Below are positions 51,801 to 60,289 of a DNA stretch of 64,000 nt, piece by piece (position 1 is the first letter of the stretch; every line of letters begins with the position of its first letter). The notes beneath the pieces were generated by a model that was not told the DNA's origin, searched no databases, and saw nothing but the letters and a program-made list of their open reading frames with translations. Source of the DNA: Symsagittifera roscoffensis (lineage: Eukaryota; Xenacoelomorpha; Acoela; Convolutidae); contig NC_087067.1 in the NCBI RefSeq assembly GCF_963678635.1, forward strand, positions 43,561,829 to 43,625,828, written 5' to 3'. The translations under genes were made by a program, and so were the position numbers.

Positions 51801-53927
51801 AAAACGGAAACTGAACTGATAGAAATTAGGACGAAAATCATGAACCCAAAAAAATTGCGAAATTTTTTTAGAGAAGATAATTACGACCTGAAACGGACTT
51901 GAACTAATTACTAGCTAGCTGATAGTACTTTATACGAAATTTCAAGAGTCTCAAGAAGTGAAGATCTTCTAGAACTTGTCCACAGGATCTTCACTTCTAG
52001 AAGTGAAGATCCGGTGGACAAAGTTGTTTACGGGAAAAAAGACTAGTACCCGATTGCAATACCCTTGCTTATCGCAAGGGTAATTATCTACAACTTTGTA
52101 AAACGAAAATTTTAGGTTATTACCCAAAACTATAGGTTACTGGTGAAAATTATGTCCAGCATCCCAAAAAATCAAAGTATTTATAGACAAAATCTGCTTT
52201 ATTATGTATCTTCTTTTAGGCAATGGAGAACAGCTAAAGCATTATCAGAAACTTAATTGTAGATTTTTCAAATAAAAAATCTGATTCATATCAAGTGGTC
52301 TAAAAAATGAGCCTATTCTATTTCAATCCTCGTAGATCGCCAGAATTTTCAGTTCATTGCGTTTTGTTTCCATTCTATGAGTCTCTTAATTAATTGTCTT
52401 CGCTTACCCAAACGTTGGACTCCGAGCCGTATGCGGTGGCCAGGAGATTTCCACCCTCATCCAGAACTGATATCTTGGAACCTGTGCCACCACTAAACAA
52501 AAAAAAATACTTTAGATTGGTTAGTTGAAACGAAAGCCTAAGCTAAGTCTACAAAAATATACTCGCTGTTTTTTAACAAAAAAGCCTCTAAGAAATCCCT
52601 TGTTCATCAGATTAATTAATTAGATCAATTGTTTAGCGACAGGAATGACATATATGGACACTCAGGATCGGATCTAGGATTTTCTCGAGGGGGGGGGGCG
52701 GATTTTCAAAAAAAATTCGAAAAATTTTATCGACCTTTTTTTAGGTAGACCGAATTGATTTTTTGGGCTCTCCCTAAGCTCGGTTTAGTCCCTGTTTTGC
52801 CCAAATTTTCTGCGCCGCAGGCAAAATTTTCTGCGCGCGCTCCCCCCTCAAAATTATTATATATTGGCGCCAAAGGCGCCTTTAGAAAAATTTTAGGGTT
52901 GGTCGAAAAAAAATGGATTTCTTAAAAAGTACCAAAGGGTCGGCAGGGGGTCGAATCCCTAAATCCGCCCTACTTGTGGACACTCCGACTAGTGGACACT
53001 CTACTAGTCCGTTAAAGACCAGTTTTCATGCAAACTATTGACTAAGTAAATAATTTACCTTTGAAAGGACTGTTCTGATTTGATTTCACACCGAGTAACC
53101 TTAATTATTGCGTTGGTTTTTTGCTCCCCGCCCAGAGAAAAACCATCGAAATTGTGAATTGATGTTCTTTTCACCCTAGTCACCCAATTAAATTCAAATT
53201 TATTATCATTTGGACCCCTTCCCTTCAACGAGCCTCTGGTGTAGTTAAAAGCAACAACACGAAACATTTGACGCTTTTAACTATCGCTAAAGAGTGAAGT
53301 GCAGCTGGATTTTTTTTTGGTTTGAGATTTGGATTTGAATTATTTAGTGAGAAAATATACGTATACAGTATTTAACTCACAAGGATCGCGCTCGAGCCCT
53401 GAGGCTCATTGAGGCGGGACCCTGGACATCACGTATTTAATATCGTGGGCGTATTTGGAAACCACATGACGTATTCGATTCCCAGTCTCACACTCGTCAG
53501 GGCATTAATTTTTGGTGACTGAGACATGTCAAAAATCTACAAATTAGTTAAGTAAGTTCATCGATGTCACGACCCGGGCGGAGGTGTTCGACTCATGATT
53601 CGACCAAAATGGTAGAACTATGCCCGGCGTTCGACACAAATTAAGACGGCCGAGCGAAGGCTTTGGCCAAACAAGGTCGAGTCATGGACCGAACAGTGTT
53701 GAATCATGGGCAGAATGGAATAATGGGTAAAATTGAATTTTTGTCAGAACTTTCCGATTTAGAATAGCTCTCAGTTGTCGCATTTTGTCAGTTTTTCGTA
53801 GACGCAAGCCCCAAACCCCCCCCCCCCCCCCGCCTCCTAAAACAGCCCTATCGAAGAAAATGAATTAGTCTTTTTCTACTTACCCTTCAACACCTGCGTA
53901 TAGCGTTTGCTTCTGCGCAGTCGCCAT
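24030..53927 (-). CDS. NAGK: N-acetyl-D-glucosamine kinase
   Basis: Eight exon positions, all phase-consistent: 53884-53927, 52408-52492, 50570-50668, exon 4 (47344-47593 or its duplicate 42869-43118), 26872-26984, 25896-26081, 24468-24546 and 24030-24211. With one exon 4 this gives 1038 nt and 345 aa (human NAGK is 344). The enzyme phosphorylates salvaged GlcNAc to GlcNAc-6-phosphate in the cytosol. ASKHA-fold motifs seen: phosphate-1 GVEGGGTGSK (12-21), IGIDKC (45-50), GLSLSGSD (77-84), catalytic-Asp segment STDTFG (Asp112), phosphate-2 ISGTGHN (128-134), CGGWGHILADEGS (147-159), VLAVGSIFKS, and the C-terminal SSIGAALLGA. Donors are GTAAGT/GTAAGC/GTGAGT/GTCAGC and acceptors are AG. The gene is stretched to 30 kb by repeat-filled introns, the largest being 26985-42868. 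Start choice: the ATG at 53925-53927 gives MATAQKQTLYAGVEG, matching the family N-terminus. Confidence 0.95.
24584..24963 (-). repeat. tRNA-derived SINE-like repeat, copy 2
   Basis: Second copy of the repeat at 704-1062, in NAGK intron 6. On the minus strand TCCGTAGCTGAGTGGTTAGT (from about 24760) is a good pol III A-box context, and GAGCGAATCCGAGACC about 45 nt later is a B-box-like element. The inferred 3' tail ends at CACAGAGGC. Confidence 0.55.
25010..25560 (+). repeat. interspersed ~600-bp repeat, second copy
   Basis: Aligns with gaps to 3185-3810: ACCGGTTACTGTGCAAGTAG, CGCTTTATTCGCTCGAAATT and GTGGCACCTGATTTTGC are the clearest matched blocks. It sits in NAGK intron 6 beside the SINE copy. 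Confidence 0.5.
27289..27449. mobile_element. small MITE with TTAA-containing inverted ends
   Basis: Left end GACTAAGTTAACATCCCCTC (27289 on) and right end (27428-27449) are imperfect inverted repeats of about 22 bp. Related ends occur at 42349-42783 and inside 34798-34843. TTAA near the termini recalls piggyBac-type targets, but the family is not proven. Confidence 0.5.
27450..28828. other. intron sequence without identifiable feature
   Basis: Part of the 15.9-kb NAGK intron. AT-rich; a frame at 27935-28186 has no motif. I see nothing supportable here. Confidence 0.4.
28829..29264 (+). repeat. 5' LTR of Ty3/gypsy-like element
   Basis: It starts TGATGATCTGAGA and ends CCGATCCTCAACA (TG...CA), 436 bp. 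It aligns along its length to 32892-33323 with visible divergence and indels, so the insertion is old. The internal region begins at once with GTGGTGACCAGACTGG. Confidence 0.85.
32892..33323 (+). repeat. 3' LTR of Ty3/gypsy-like element
   Basis: 432 bp, TGATGATCTGAGA...CCGATCCACAACA. It contains a short internal direct repeat (GACGCCAACCGCCAAACATG and GACGCCAAACATGATAGATT) absent from the 5' LTR. A near-identical copy lies at 37733-38164 through the segmental duplication. Confidence 0.85.
33324..34395. mobile_element. cluster of nested MITE fragments (GGCTCTTTTCC family)
   Basis: 33324-33566 is bounded by GGCTCTTTTTCG and GGGGGAACTGGAAAAGAGCC. 34084-34395 starts as an inverted copy of the 193-411 element up to about 34297, then continues in the opposite orientation to 34395, so it is a chimera. 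Between them (33630-33820) is another family marked by GGGGGGAGATTGTTAAGTAG, also seen near 54355-54525. No clean target duplications were found here, consistent with nesting and recombination. Confidence 0.6.
34564..34637 (+). tRNA. tRNA-Ile(AAT), copy 1
   Basis: A 74-nt intronless cloverleaf. The acceptor GGTTCCA pairs with TGGGACC (one G-U) and the discriminator is A. The D arm is GCTC..GAGC, the anticodon arm TCGTG-CTAATAA-CGCGA gives AAT, and the T arm is GAGAG-TTCGAGC-CTCTC. Conserved A-box (TAGCTCAGTCGGTTAGAGCA) and B-box (AGTTCGAGCC) are present. No CCA is encoded. It lies antisense in a NAGK intron and is carried on duplication A. Confidence 0.96.
34798..34880. mobile_element. MITE fragment interrupted by a TTAA-end insertion
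   Basis: A third GGCTCTTTTCC-family fragment (about 34709-34880) is split within its CCGTAATAACACGTAAAACA block. The inserted stretch reads AAGTTAACGTGTTTAGGGGG..GGATGTTAACTTGG, whose inverted AAGTTAAC/GTTAACTT ends match the family at 27289-27449. The same arrangement occurs in duplicate copy 2 near 39644-39727. Confidence 0.5.
35341..37049. repeat. segmental duplication B, copy 1
   Basis: About 1.7 kb repeated near-identically at about 40025-41734 and 44503-46211, starting AATATATTTCGCGAGATTTT. It includes an internal 20-bp doublet (GACCCCTCTCTCACATTCGG / GACCCCTCTCTCACATTCTG; 36020-36058). A 70-codon frame is open in copies 2 and 3 but is broken here by one missing C in a C-run. Copy 1 ends abruptly at CATAGC, where duplication A copy 2 begins. 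Confidence 0.93.
37733..38164 (+). repeat. duplicated Ty3/gypsy LTR
   Basis: Copy of the 3' LTR at 32892-33323, carried by segmental duplication A. It is preceded only by the 3' end of the integrase region, so no full element is present here. Confidence 0.85.
39411..39484 (+). tRNA. tRNA-Ile(AAT), copy 2
   Basis: Identical in sequence to the tRNA at 34564-34637 and lying in the same context within duplication A. All stems and both internal promoter boxes are intact, so both copies are likely transcribable. Confidence 0.96.
42174..42596. repeat. large foldback (inverted repeat) with C-run spacer, copy 1
   Basis: 42174-42347 is the diverged reverse complement of 42433-42596. Matched blocks include CAGTATAAGAGCTGGAGGCG, GGCAAATCACAGTGCAGATA and ATCGCTGGTCAAATA with their inverses. 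The 85-bp spacer holds a run of about 18 C and then ACACACAAAAAAACGG. In NAGK pre-mRNA it would fold into a stem of about 165 bp, some 270 nt downstream of exon 4a. Confidence 0.85.
42349..42783. mobile_element. MITE-like element with CCAAGTTAAC ends
   Basis: The left end GGCCAAGTTAACAACCCCC and the right end (GATCTTAACTTGGTC, ending at 42783) are inverted. They resemble the ends at 27289-27449. The element overlaps the right arm of the foldback, so the foldback may have formed by insertion or by inverted duplication of one end. Confidence 0.45.
42869..43118 (-). CDS. NAGK: NAGK exon 4a (duplicate catalytic exon)
   Basis: 250-nt exon encoding residues 77-159 plus one base. It covers the GLSLSGSD substrate-side loop, the catalytic Asp segment, phosphate-2 and the GGWGH..DEGS motif. 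The acceptor (TTGACTGCAG) and donor (GTAAGTGG) are intact. It differs from exon 4b by one synonymous change (Asn codon AAT versus AAC). Splicing 50570-50668 to this exon and on to 26984 keeps the frame. Using it together with 4b would not, because 250 is not a multiple of three. Confidence 0.93.
46651..47071. repeat. large foldback with C-run spacer, copy 2
   Basis: Duplicate of the foldback at 42174-42596, with a slightly shorter C-run. The arms are 46651-46824 and 46908-47071. It lies about 270 nt downstream of exon 4b in the NAGK transcript. Confidence 0.85.
47344..47593 (-). CDS. NAGK: NAGK exon 4b (duplicate catalytic exon)
   Basis: Same 250-nt exon as 42869-43118 and the first copy met by the splicing machinery after exon 3. 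Both splice sites are intact, the encoded protein is identical, and phase is 0 to 1. Nothing in the exon separates the copies functionally, so any difference in use would come from flanking sequence. Confidence 0.93.
48759..48800. repeat. GAAA microsatellite
   Basis: About nine GAAA units in the E block of unit 2, absent from unit 1. Confidence 0.97.
48961..49170. repeat. partial, diverged third copy of D block
   Basis: Matches 39780-40020 and 44257-44500 with clear substitutions and small indels (e.g. AGAAAACTAGCAACATAAAC). It probably marks the ancestral right-hand flank used in the tandem duplication. Confidence 0.8.
49480..49715 (+). repeat. tRNA-derived SINE-like repeat, family 2, copy 1
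   Basis: Begins near CTTGGCCCAGAGGTAACGCC and continues through TTTCGTTTGTCTGCTCAAGT to TGTTGTTCATTGTAGTTTCA. It aligns to 49975-50255. The tRNA-like head is damaged in this copy. Confidence 0.5.
49975..50255 (+). repeat. tRNA-derived SINE-like repeat, family 2, copy 2
   Basis: The head TGGCCCAGAGTTAGCGTGTT is A-box-like, and GGGGTTCCAGTCCC about 35 nt later is B-box-like, spaced as in a tRNA. The body matches the copy at 49480-49715. It lies in NAGK intron 3. Confidence 0.55.
51975..52022. repeat. nested palindrome, 28-bp perfect core
   Basis: 51985-52012 is a perfect palindrome centred on TTCTAGAA. The flanking CTTGTCCAC and GTGGACAAAG are also inverted, giving a hairpin of about 48 nt in NAGK intron 2. 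A second short hairpin follows (ACCCTTGCTTATCGCAAGGGT, near 52062-52082, seen also in diverged form near 22190 and 23108). Confidence 0.85.
52665..52975. repeat. 'GGCGCC' interspersed repeat copy
   Basis: Contains CTAGGATTTTCTCGAGGGGG, GCCGCAGGCAAAATTTTCTG, TATATTGGCGCCAAAGGCGC and GGGTCGAATCCCTAAATCCG. It is the best-preserved copy of the family and lies in NAGK intron 1. Confidence 0.6.
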
Positions 53928-53990
53928 CTGATTGCTCTGACGGAATCTACAGATCAATGCGCAGCCCGGCAAGGTGAGGATTGGCTGTAC

Positions 53991-53999
53991 TATATAAGG
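53991..53999 (+). promoter_or_regulatory. TATA box of a divergent plus-strand gene
   Basis: TATATAAGG at 53991-53999, about 130 bp before the ATG at 54122, with a CA-rich stretch about 30 bp downstream suited to transcription start. It is 64 bp from the NAGK start codon on the opposite strand, so the two genes would share a short divergent promoter. Confidence 0.6.
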
Positions 54000-54121
54000 A
54001 GTAAGTAGATAGCAGCAGCAAACACACTCAAAAGTCACTAACACAACACAGTTCAGAGTTCAAAATCAACTCAGTGGCCTCTTAGGTTGAACTTCAAAGA
54101 GCGACAAAAATTGAATCTGAA

Positions 54122-54142
54122 ATGAGAGCAGCAACACTCATT
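54122..54142 (+). CDS. candidate first coding exon of a divergent gene
   Basis: ATG followed by six codons (MRAATLI) and then a consensus-like donor GTACGT at 54143. The preceding 5' leader lacks other ATGs close by. The start MRAATLI would suit the beginning of a signal peptide whose remainder is in the next exon. I could not identify a convincing exon 2 in the window; the tRNA array begins about 2 kb further on. Evidence is positional (TATA, leader, ATG, donor) and not from homology. Confidence 0.4.
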
Positions 54143-54344
54143 GTACGTATTTAACTACTAATGAAGACTGCAAACATAAAATAATCTTTGAAATGAACCA
54201 GAAAGTTCAAATTCCAGTGGTAACTTTTAACTAGTACATGAAAGTTCAAATTTTGAAATTTACCAGAAAGTACAAGGTTTCGAACCTCATCAGCAGTCAA
54301 AAATTTCAGGAATTAATTTAGTGCTATAGCTTAACAACTTGTTT

Positions 54345-54525
54345 CGCATCTATTTAACAGTTCCCCCTTCGAGAAAGGGAAAAGATTGTTAAGTAGACTA
54401 ATTTAGACCAATAAGAATGAAGCAAAATTAGAACTCTTAATGAAAAGCTCTAATGCTAAATTATTGTTTTATTTAGAGAGGTGGAGATTACTTACTAGAG
54501 AGCAAAGGGTGGGAATTGTTAATTA
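54345..54525. mobile_element. MITE-like repeat (GATTGTTAAGTAGA family)
   Basis: The left end CTATTTAACAGTTCCCCC and right end GGGTGGGAATTGTTAATTAG are imperfectly inverted. The interior matches 33630-33820 (GACCAATAAGAATGAAGCAA versus GACCAATCAGAATGCAGCAA). Confidence 0.5.
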
Positions 54526-55024
54526 GAACCTTTTCTTAAATCATTCATATTCCTTCATCTAATCAATTTTCAGCCTCATTAATGATGACTAAGGCGTTGA
54601 TCGTAAATGGAAAATTAGCTAAATGGGCGAGATTGACTGTCTAAAAACAACGTTTAGTTAATAATCACCACCAGTAACTTTGTTCACTTTGAAAAGCGGA
54701 AAAATCCAATTGGGGGAGCAGTGATTTGCATGTGTTGGGCGCAGTGATTTGCATTTAGCATTCCTCTTTCATTTATTTTAATTTTGCCAAGTATTTCAAA
54801 AGCGGTATTGACATTTTTGATCAGGGAGCGGGAGAAAAAGTACATTTACAAGGCCAAACGGGATATTTAGTGAATTGTAAGAGGATTCCGCAACAGGTTG
54901 AAAACAGATTTGTCACGGAATCTGCAACATTGCTATTTTTCTTTGATCTTCTTTGCTGTTTTAGATTCCACTAACAAATAGCTAAAACACTGTATCGCTC
55001 AAAATCACTCCAAAAACAGGCGAT

Positions 55025-55335
55025 TTAACGGAATTCGCAACAGAACTGCTGCAACCCGCATTAAAATTTGCGAAATCCGGAACAGTTTGTGAAATCCACC
55101 AACAAATAATAAAAAATGTGTAAAGTAAAATTAAGCTGTAAAATTGTAAGCGGAATCCGTAAAGTAAAATTAAAAGTAAAATTTTAAGCGGAATCCGTAA
55201 ATTGTAAGCAAAATCCGCAAAATGTAGAAAGAGTCCGCAAATTGTAAATTGCATCCGCATACATTTGCGTAATCCGCTTACCTTTGCGGAATCCGGAACG
55301 AGTAGCTGATCGCTCGTTGCGGAATCCGCGACATT
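55025..55335. repeat. cluster of GCGGAATCCG-type motifs on both strands
   Basis: About a dozen close variants of GGAATCCGCAA occur in 300 bp: GCGGAATCCGTAA twice, AAATCCGCAA, GAGTCCGCAA, GCATCCGCAT, GTAATCCGC, TGCGGAATCC and others. They are separated by AATTGTAA-type spacers. They look like a decayed short tandem array. Confidence 0.7.
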
Positions 55336-55529
55336 AGATAATGTGCCGACATAAATTACGGTACAGGTATGCGTGCTTGGACTTCACGAGAACTAAGTGA
55401 CTATCACCTACACTTTGGAACATGTTTAGAGACTTGTCTCAAGATTCCAGTGACCTACAGACATCAAATTGTGCGCTTATCCAGTGCACAGTTTGGCCTA
55501 GTAATGTAAATTTTTGGTCGTTAAAAGAT

Positions 55530-55860
55530 TTTTTTTTTAAAAAAAAGAAGCAGATACAGAAACCTTCAGTTTTCGTCTTATAACTATATCATTCAACACT
55601 TTCGCACATTTTATTTTTGTATTTGCAGACAGTCAGTTTTTGCTTCAAAATACTAAAGTTTTTTTCTACTTTACTGAAAGCTATCCGCGCAAGAACGTAT
55701 TTGGCTGGATTCTTCATCACAAACTTCAGTTTATGGGCAAATTTCTGTCATAAAAATGCGTAAGTCAACCCTTTCAAACATTTCTCGATTGTATTTTCTG
55801 ACAGTTACGCAGTTTTTGCTTAGAAACACTGAAGCTTTTTTTCGACATTAGATGTTTATG
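55530..55860. repeat. imperfect ~200-bp tandem repeat
   Basis: About 55590-55670 and 55770-55850 share an ordered series (CATTT..ATTTTTGTATTTGCAGACAG / GATTGTATTTTCTGACAGTT, GCAGTTTTTGCTT..AAACACTGAAG). It sits just before the tRNA array. Confidence 0.5.
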
Positions 55861-56480
55861 GTTTTTTATAAAGTAAAGATGACATTTTTTGGCCATCACG
55901 GAAACAAATTTTTTATACAGAATTGAAAAAACTATCGCCTAAATTTTGTTAAATTTTGTTTAAATTTTGTTGGGCTAATTAGGTGGCGCACTCAGATACA
56001 AATTTCTCATTAATGAGCAGGTAATTTTTGCGTAGAAATAATTGATCAAAAAGAAAAGATCAAATAAATAATCAAGACAATGTTCTGACTTGTGGGAACT
56101 CAAAGAGGAGATCTAGTTTCAGGTTTTTCTGCTGAACTATTTTTGACCAGCCTCGTGTAACCGCCGAAGAAGAGTGAACAACAATCAGATTTCCAGATAT
56201 CTTAATTCGTAACTCGTTTAATTTCAACTGATAAAAATATACCAAAACAAAAAAAAATAAATCAACGAAAAAAAATTATGTAACTGTTCTATTGTTGCGA
56301 TTGCTGGAGACTTGCAGAAAAATGAAATAAAATGACTTTCTACAAAATTTCTCCCAAATTTTTTCTATCCCCTTGAACTTGTCTTAACTTTAACTAATGG
56401 TATAATTTTGTTAGCATTTTTTACCGTTAATTTTCCCTAGTATTTTTTGGGTTAAAAAAAAACAGTCGACTTCATTTTCG

Positions 56481-56549
56481 CGCCGTGGTGAGACTTAGGC
56501 TCGCTATTTTCTGGCTAGAAATGTGAAGAGTTAACCCAAAACCACGTCC
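56481..56549 (-). other. tRNA-like patch in array unit (unit 1 example)
   Basis: On the minus strand, about 69 nt with near-paired ends (CGACGTG against CACGGCG, 6 of 7 pairs in units 2-6). A T-arm-like segment GCGAG-CCCAAAT-CTCAC resembles a B box, and a middle hairpin is formed by TTTCT/AGAAA. The D arm is not recognisable. Equivalent patches are at 57602-57670, 58665-58733, 59711-59779, 60842-60910, 61969-62037 and 63838-63906; unit 7 lost it. A decayed second tRNA is one explanation. Confidence 0.3.
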
Positions 56550-56921
56550 AATATATTGTGTATTCTATTACACATTTTGAAATACAGGAAAAATATTCAA
56601 ACTTTCAGTAAAACAGCAATCTGAACTTACGCAAAAACTGATGAGACATTCGTTGAACCGCCAAAAAAGAACGAACAGCCAAAAAGAAAGAATGATTGCT
56701 AGATATCTCCATTTGTAAACCGATTGATTAATTTTAACTGAAAAAAGTAGGGAAACAAAAAACGGATTAACTCAAAGTGAAAAATTCAAAACTTATGTAG
56801 TTATTTTACTGCTGCAATCGCTAGAGACTTTGCGGAAACTAGAAGTATAATGATTTAATACAGCCACCCAAACAAAAATTCTATTAGCTTCAAACTTTCT
56901 TGGACAGATACAGAAATTTAC

Positions 56922-56994
56922 AACCCGCGGCGAGATTTGAACACTCAATCTTCTGGTTAGGAACCAGACGCCTTATCCATTAGGCCACGCGGGC
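56922..56994 (-). pseudogene. tRNA-Arg(CCT), array copy 1, degraded
   Basis: The acceptor, D and anticodon arms match the family (anticodon CCT), but the T arm reads GAGTG-TTCAAAT-CTCGC with two mispairs, the B box is altered, and the discriminator is T instead of A. Probably a pseudogene or poorly expressed copy. Confidence 0.65.
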
Positions 56995-58036
56995 TGGAGC
57001 ATCAGTTTCATTATAGTTAAGTTTTATTTTTCGCCATTCGGATTAAAGATTTTCAAAGAAGACGAGGCCTGAGTTTTAACAAGCTGATTTCCAACTGTAC
57101 ACTTAGTAGCGAGCTAATGGCAGGCCTCTGTATAATAAGATCAACACGTCTTATTTTAAAAAATTTCGAAAGAACTGATTAAAAAATGATCAAGACAAAA
57201 ATCTGACTTGAGGGAACTCAAAGAGATCTAGTTTTAAAATTTTTTGCAGAATTTTTTGTTGACCAGCCTCGGTTAACCGCCGAAGAAGAATAAATAACAA
57301 TCAGATTTCCAGATATCTTAATTTGTAACTCGTTTAATTTCAACTGATAAAAAGATACGAAAACAAAAAAAGTAATGACTCAAAAAAATTTCAAAGTTTA
57401 TTTATCTTTTTTATTGTTGCGATTGCTAGAGACTTGTCGGAAATCGAAAGTCAAGAATTTTCTACGAAATTTTCTCAATTTTTTTCGATCCTCTTGAACT
57501 GGTCTGAACTTTAAAAAATGATTTAATTTTGATAGCACTTTTAACCGTTAATTTTTCCTAGGATTCTTTGGGTTAAAAAAGACTAGTCAACTTTATTTTC
57601 GCGCCGTGGTGAGATTTGGGCTCGCAAATTTCTGGCTAGAAAGGTGGAGAGTTAACCCAAAGCCACGTCGAATATACTCTGTACTCTATTAAACATTTTG
57701 AAATAAAGGAAAATTATTCAAACGTTCAGTAAAACAGCAATCTGAACTTACGCAAAAACTGATGAGACATTCGGTGAAACGCCAAAAAATAATGAACAGC
57801 CTTCAGATTGCTAGATATCTCATTTTGAAAACCGATTGATTAATTTCAACTGAAAATAGCTACGGAAGAAAAAAAATGGACTAAAACAAAGTCAAAAACT
57901 CAAAATTAAAGTATCTATTTTACTGCTGTAATTGCTGGAGATTTTGCGGAAACTTGAAGTAAAAAGATTTAATACAGCCACCCAAACGAAACTGCTATTA
58001 GCTTCAAACTTTTTCCGGACAGATACAGCGCTTTAC

Positions 58037-58109
58037 TACCCGCGGCGAGATTCGAACTCGAAATCTTCTGGTTAGGAGCCAGACGCCTTATCCATTAGGC
58101 CACGCGGGC
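58037..58109 (-). tRNA. tRNA-Arg(CCT), array copy 2
   Basis: 73 nt. The acceptor GCCCGCG pairs with CGCGGGT (G-U at the end) and the discriminator is A. A-box GTGGCCTAATGGATAAGGCG, anticodon arm TCTGG-CTCCTAA-CCAGA, B-box AGTTCGAATCTC. The T stem has one outer mispair. A partial repeat of the tRNA 5' end (GGCCACGCGGGCT) follows about 25 bp beyond. Confidence 0.93.
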
Positions 58110-59099
58110 TGGACTCCGACACTTTCATTGCGGGCCACGCGGGCTGATTTCCAGATGTACACTTAGTAGCGAGCTAATGGCAGGCCTCTGTATAATAAGA
58201 TCAACGAGTCACATTTTAAAAAATTGGAACGAACTGATTAAAAAATAATCAAGACAATAATCTGACATGCGGGAACTCAAAGAGACCTAGTTTTAAAATT
58301 TTTCGAAGAATTTTTTTTTGAGCAGCCTCGGGTAACCACCGAAGAAGAATAAATAACAATGAGATTTCCAGATATCTTAATTTGTAACTCGTTTAATTTC
58401 AACTGCTAAAAAGATACGAAAACAAAAAAAGGTAATTACTCAACAAAAAAATTCAAAGTTTATTTGACTTTTTTCTGTTGCGGTTGCTAAATACTTGCCA
58501 GAAAATGAAATACAATGATTTTCTACGAAAATGTCTCAAATTTTTTTTGTATCCTCTTGAACTGGTCTGAACTTTAACAAATGGCTTAATTTTGATAGCA
58601 TTTTTTACCGTTAATTTTTCCTAGGATTCTTTGGGTTGAAAAAGACCAGTCAACTTTATTTTCGCGCCGTGGTGAGATTTGGGCTCGCAAATTTCTGGCT
58701 AGAAAGGTGGAGAGTTAACCCAAAGCCACGTCGAATATACTGTGTACTCTATTAAACATTTTGAAATAAAGGAAAATTATTCAAACTTTCAGTAAAACAG
58801 CAATCTGAACTTACGCAAAAACTGATGAGACATTCGTTGAAACGCCAAAAAAGAATGAACAGCCTTCAGATTGCTAGATATCTCATTTTGAAAACCGATT
58901 GATTAATTTCAACTGAAAATAACTACGGAAGAAAAAAAATGGACTAAAACAAAGTCAAAAACTCAAAATTAAAGTATCTATTTTACTGCTGTAATTGCTG
59001 GAGATTTTGCGGAAACTTGAAGTACAATGATTTAAGACAGCCACCCAAACGAAACTGCTTTTAGCTTCAAACTTTTTCCGGACAGATACAGCGCTTTAC

Positions 59100-59172
59100 T
59101 ACCCGCGGCGAGATTCGAACTCGAAATCTTCTGGTTAGGAGCCAGACGCCTTATCCATTAGGCCACGCGGGC
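59100..59172 (-). tRNA. tRNA-Arg(CCT), array copy 3
   Basis: Identical to copy 2 in the tRNA body, with anticodon CCT and intact A and B boxes. Confidence 0.93.
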
Positions 59173-60216
59173 TGGACTCCGACTTTCATTGCGGGCCACG
59201 CGGGCTGATTTCCAGATGTACACTTAGTAGCGAGCTAATGGCAGGCCTCTGTAAAATAAGATCAACGAGTCACATTTTAAAAAATTGGAAATAATCAAGA
59301 CAATAATCTGACATGCGGGAACTCAAAGAGACCTGGTTTTAAAATTTTTCGAAGAATTTTTTTTTGACCAGCCTCGGGTAACCACCGAAGAAGAATAAAT
59401 AACAATGAGATTTCCAGATATCTTAATTTGTAACTCGTTTAATTTCAACTGCTAAAAAGATACGAAAACAAAAAAAGGTAATTACTCAACAAAAAAATTC
59501 AAAGTTTATTTGACTTTTTTCGGTTGCGGTTGCTAAATACTTGCCAGAAAATGAAATACAATGATTTTCTACGAAAACGTCTCAAATTTTTTTTGTATAC
59601 TCTTGAACTGGTCTGAACTTTAACAAATGGCTTAATTTTGATAGCATTTTTTACCGTTAATTTTTCCTAGGATTCTTTGGTTTGAAAAAGACCAGTCAAC
59701 TTTATTTTCGCGCCGTGGTGAGATTTGGCCTCGCAATTTTCTGGCTAGAAAGGTGGAGAGTTAACTCAAAGCCACGTCGAATATATTGTGTATTCTATTA
59801 AACATTTTGAAATAAAGGAAAAATATTCAAACTTTCAGTAAAACAGCAATCTGAACAGCAATACTCTATTAAACATTTTGAAATAAAGGAAAATTATTCA
59901 AACTTTCAGTAAAACAGCAATCTGAACTTACGCAAAAACTGATGAGACATTCGATGAACCGCCAAAAAAGAATGAACAGCCTTCAGATTGCTAGATATCT
60001 TATTTTGAAAACCGATTGATTAATTTCAACTGAAAATAGCTACGGAAGAAAAAAAATGGACTAAAACAAAGTCAAAAACTCAAAATTAAAGTATCTATTT
60101 TACTGCTGTAATTGCTGGAGATTTTGCGGAAACTTGAAGTAAAATGATTTAATACAGCCACCCAAACGAGACTGCTATTAGCTTCAAACTTTTTCCGGAC
60201 AGATACAGAGCTTTAC

Positions 60217-60289
60217 TACCCGCGGCGAGATTCGAACTCGAAATCTTCTGGTTAGGAGCCAGAGGCCTTATCCATTAGGCCACGCGGGC
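60217..60289 (-). tRNA. tRNA-Arg(CCT), array copy 4
   Basis: Differs from copy 2 by one base just before the anticodon stem (GGCCTCTGG for GGCGTCTGG). Stems are otherwise intact. Confidence 0.88.

Noticed and set aside
53400-53720. Region with repeated CGAxTCATG-like words resembling tRNA T loops
   Set aside because: No acceptor or anticodon stem can be drawn, and spacing between the words is irregular.
54825-54975. Possible second exon (after TTTTTGATCAG) for the plus-strand gene starting at 54122
   Set aside because: It stays open for only about 50 codons before a stop and shows no motif or donor; the acceptor tract is ordinary. Too weak to annotate.
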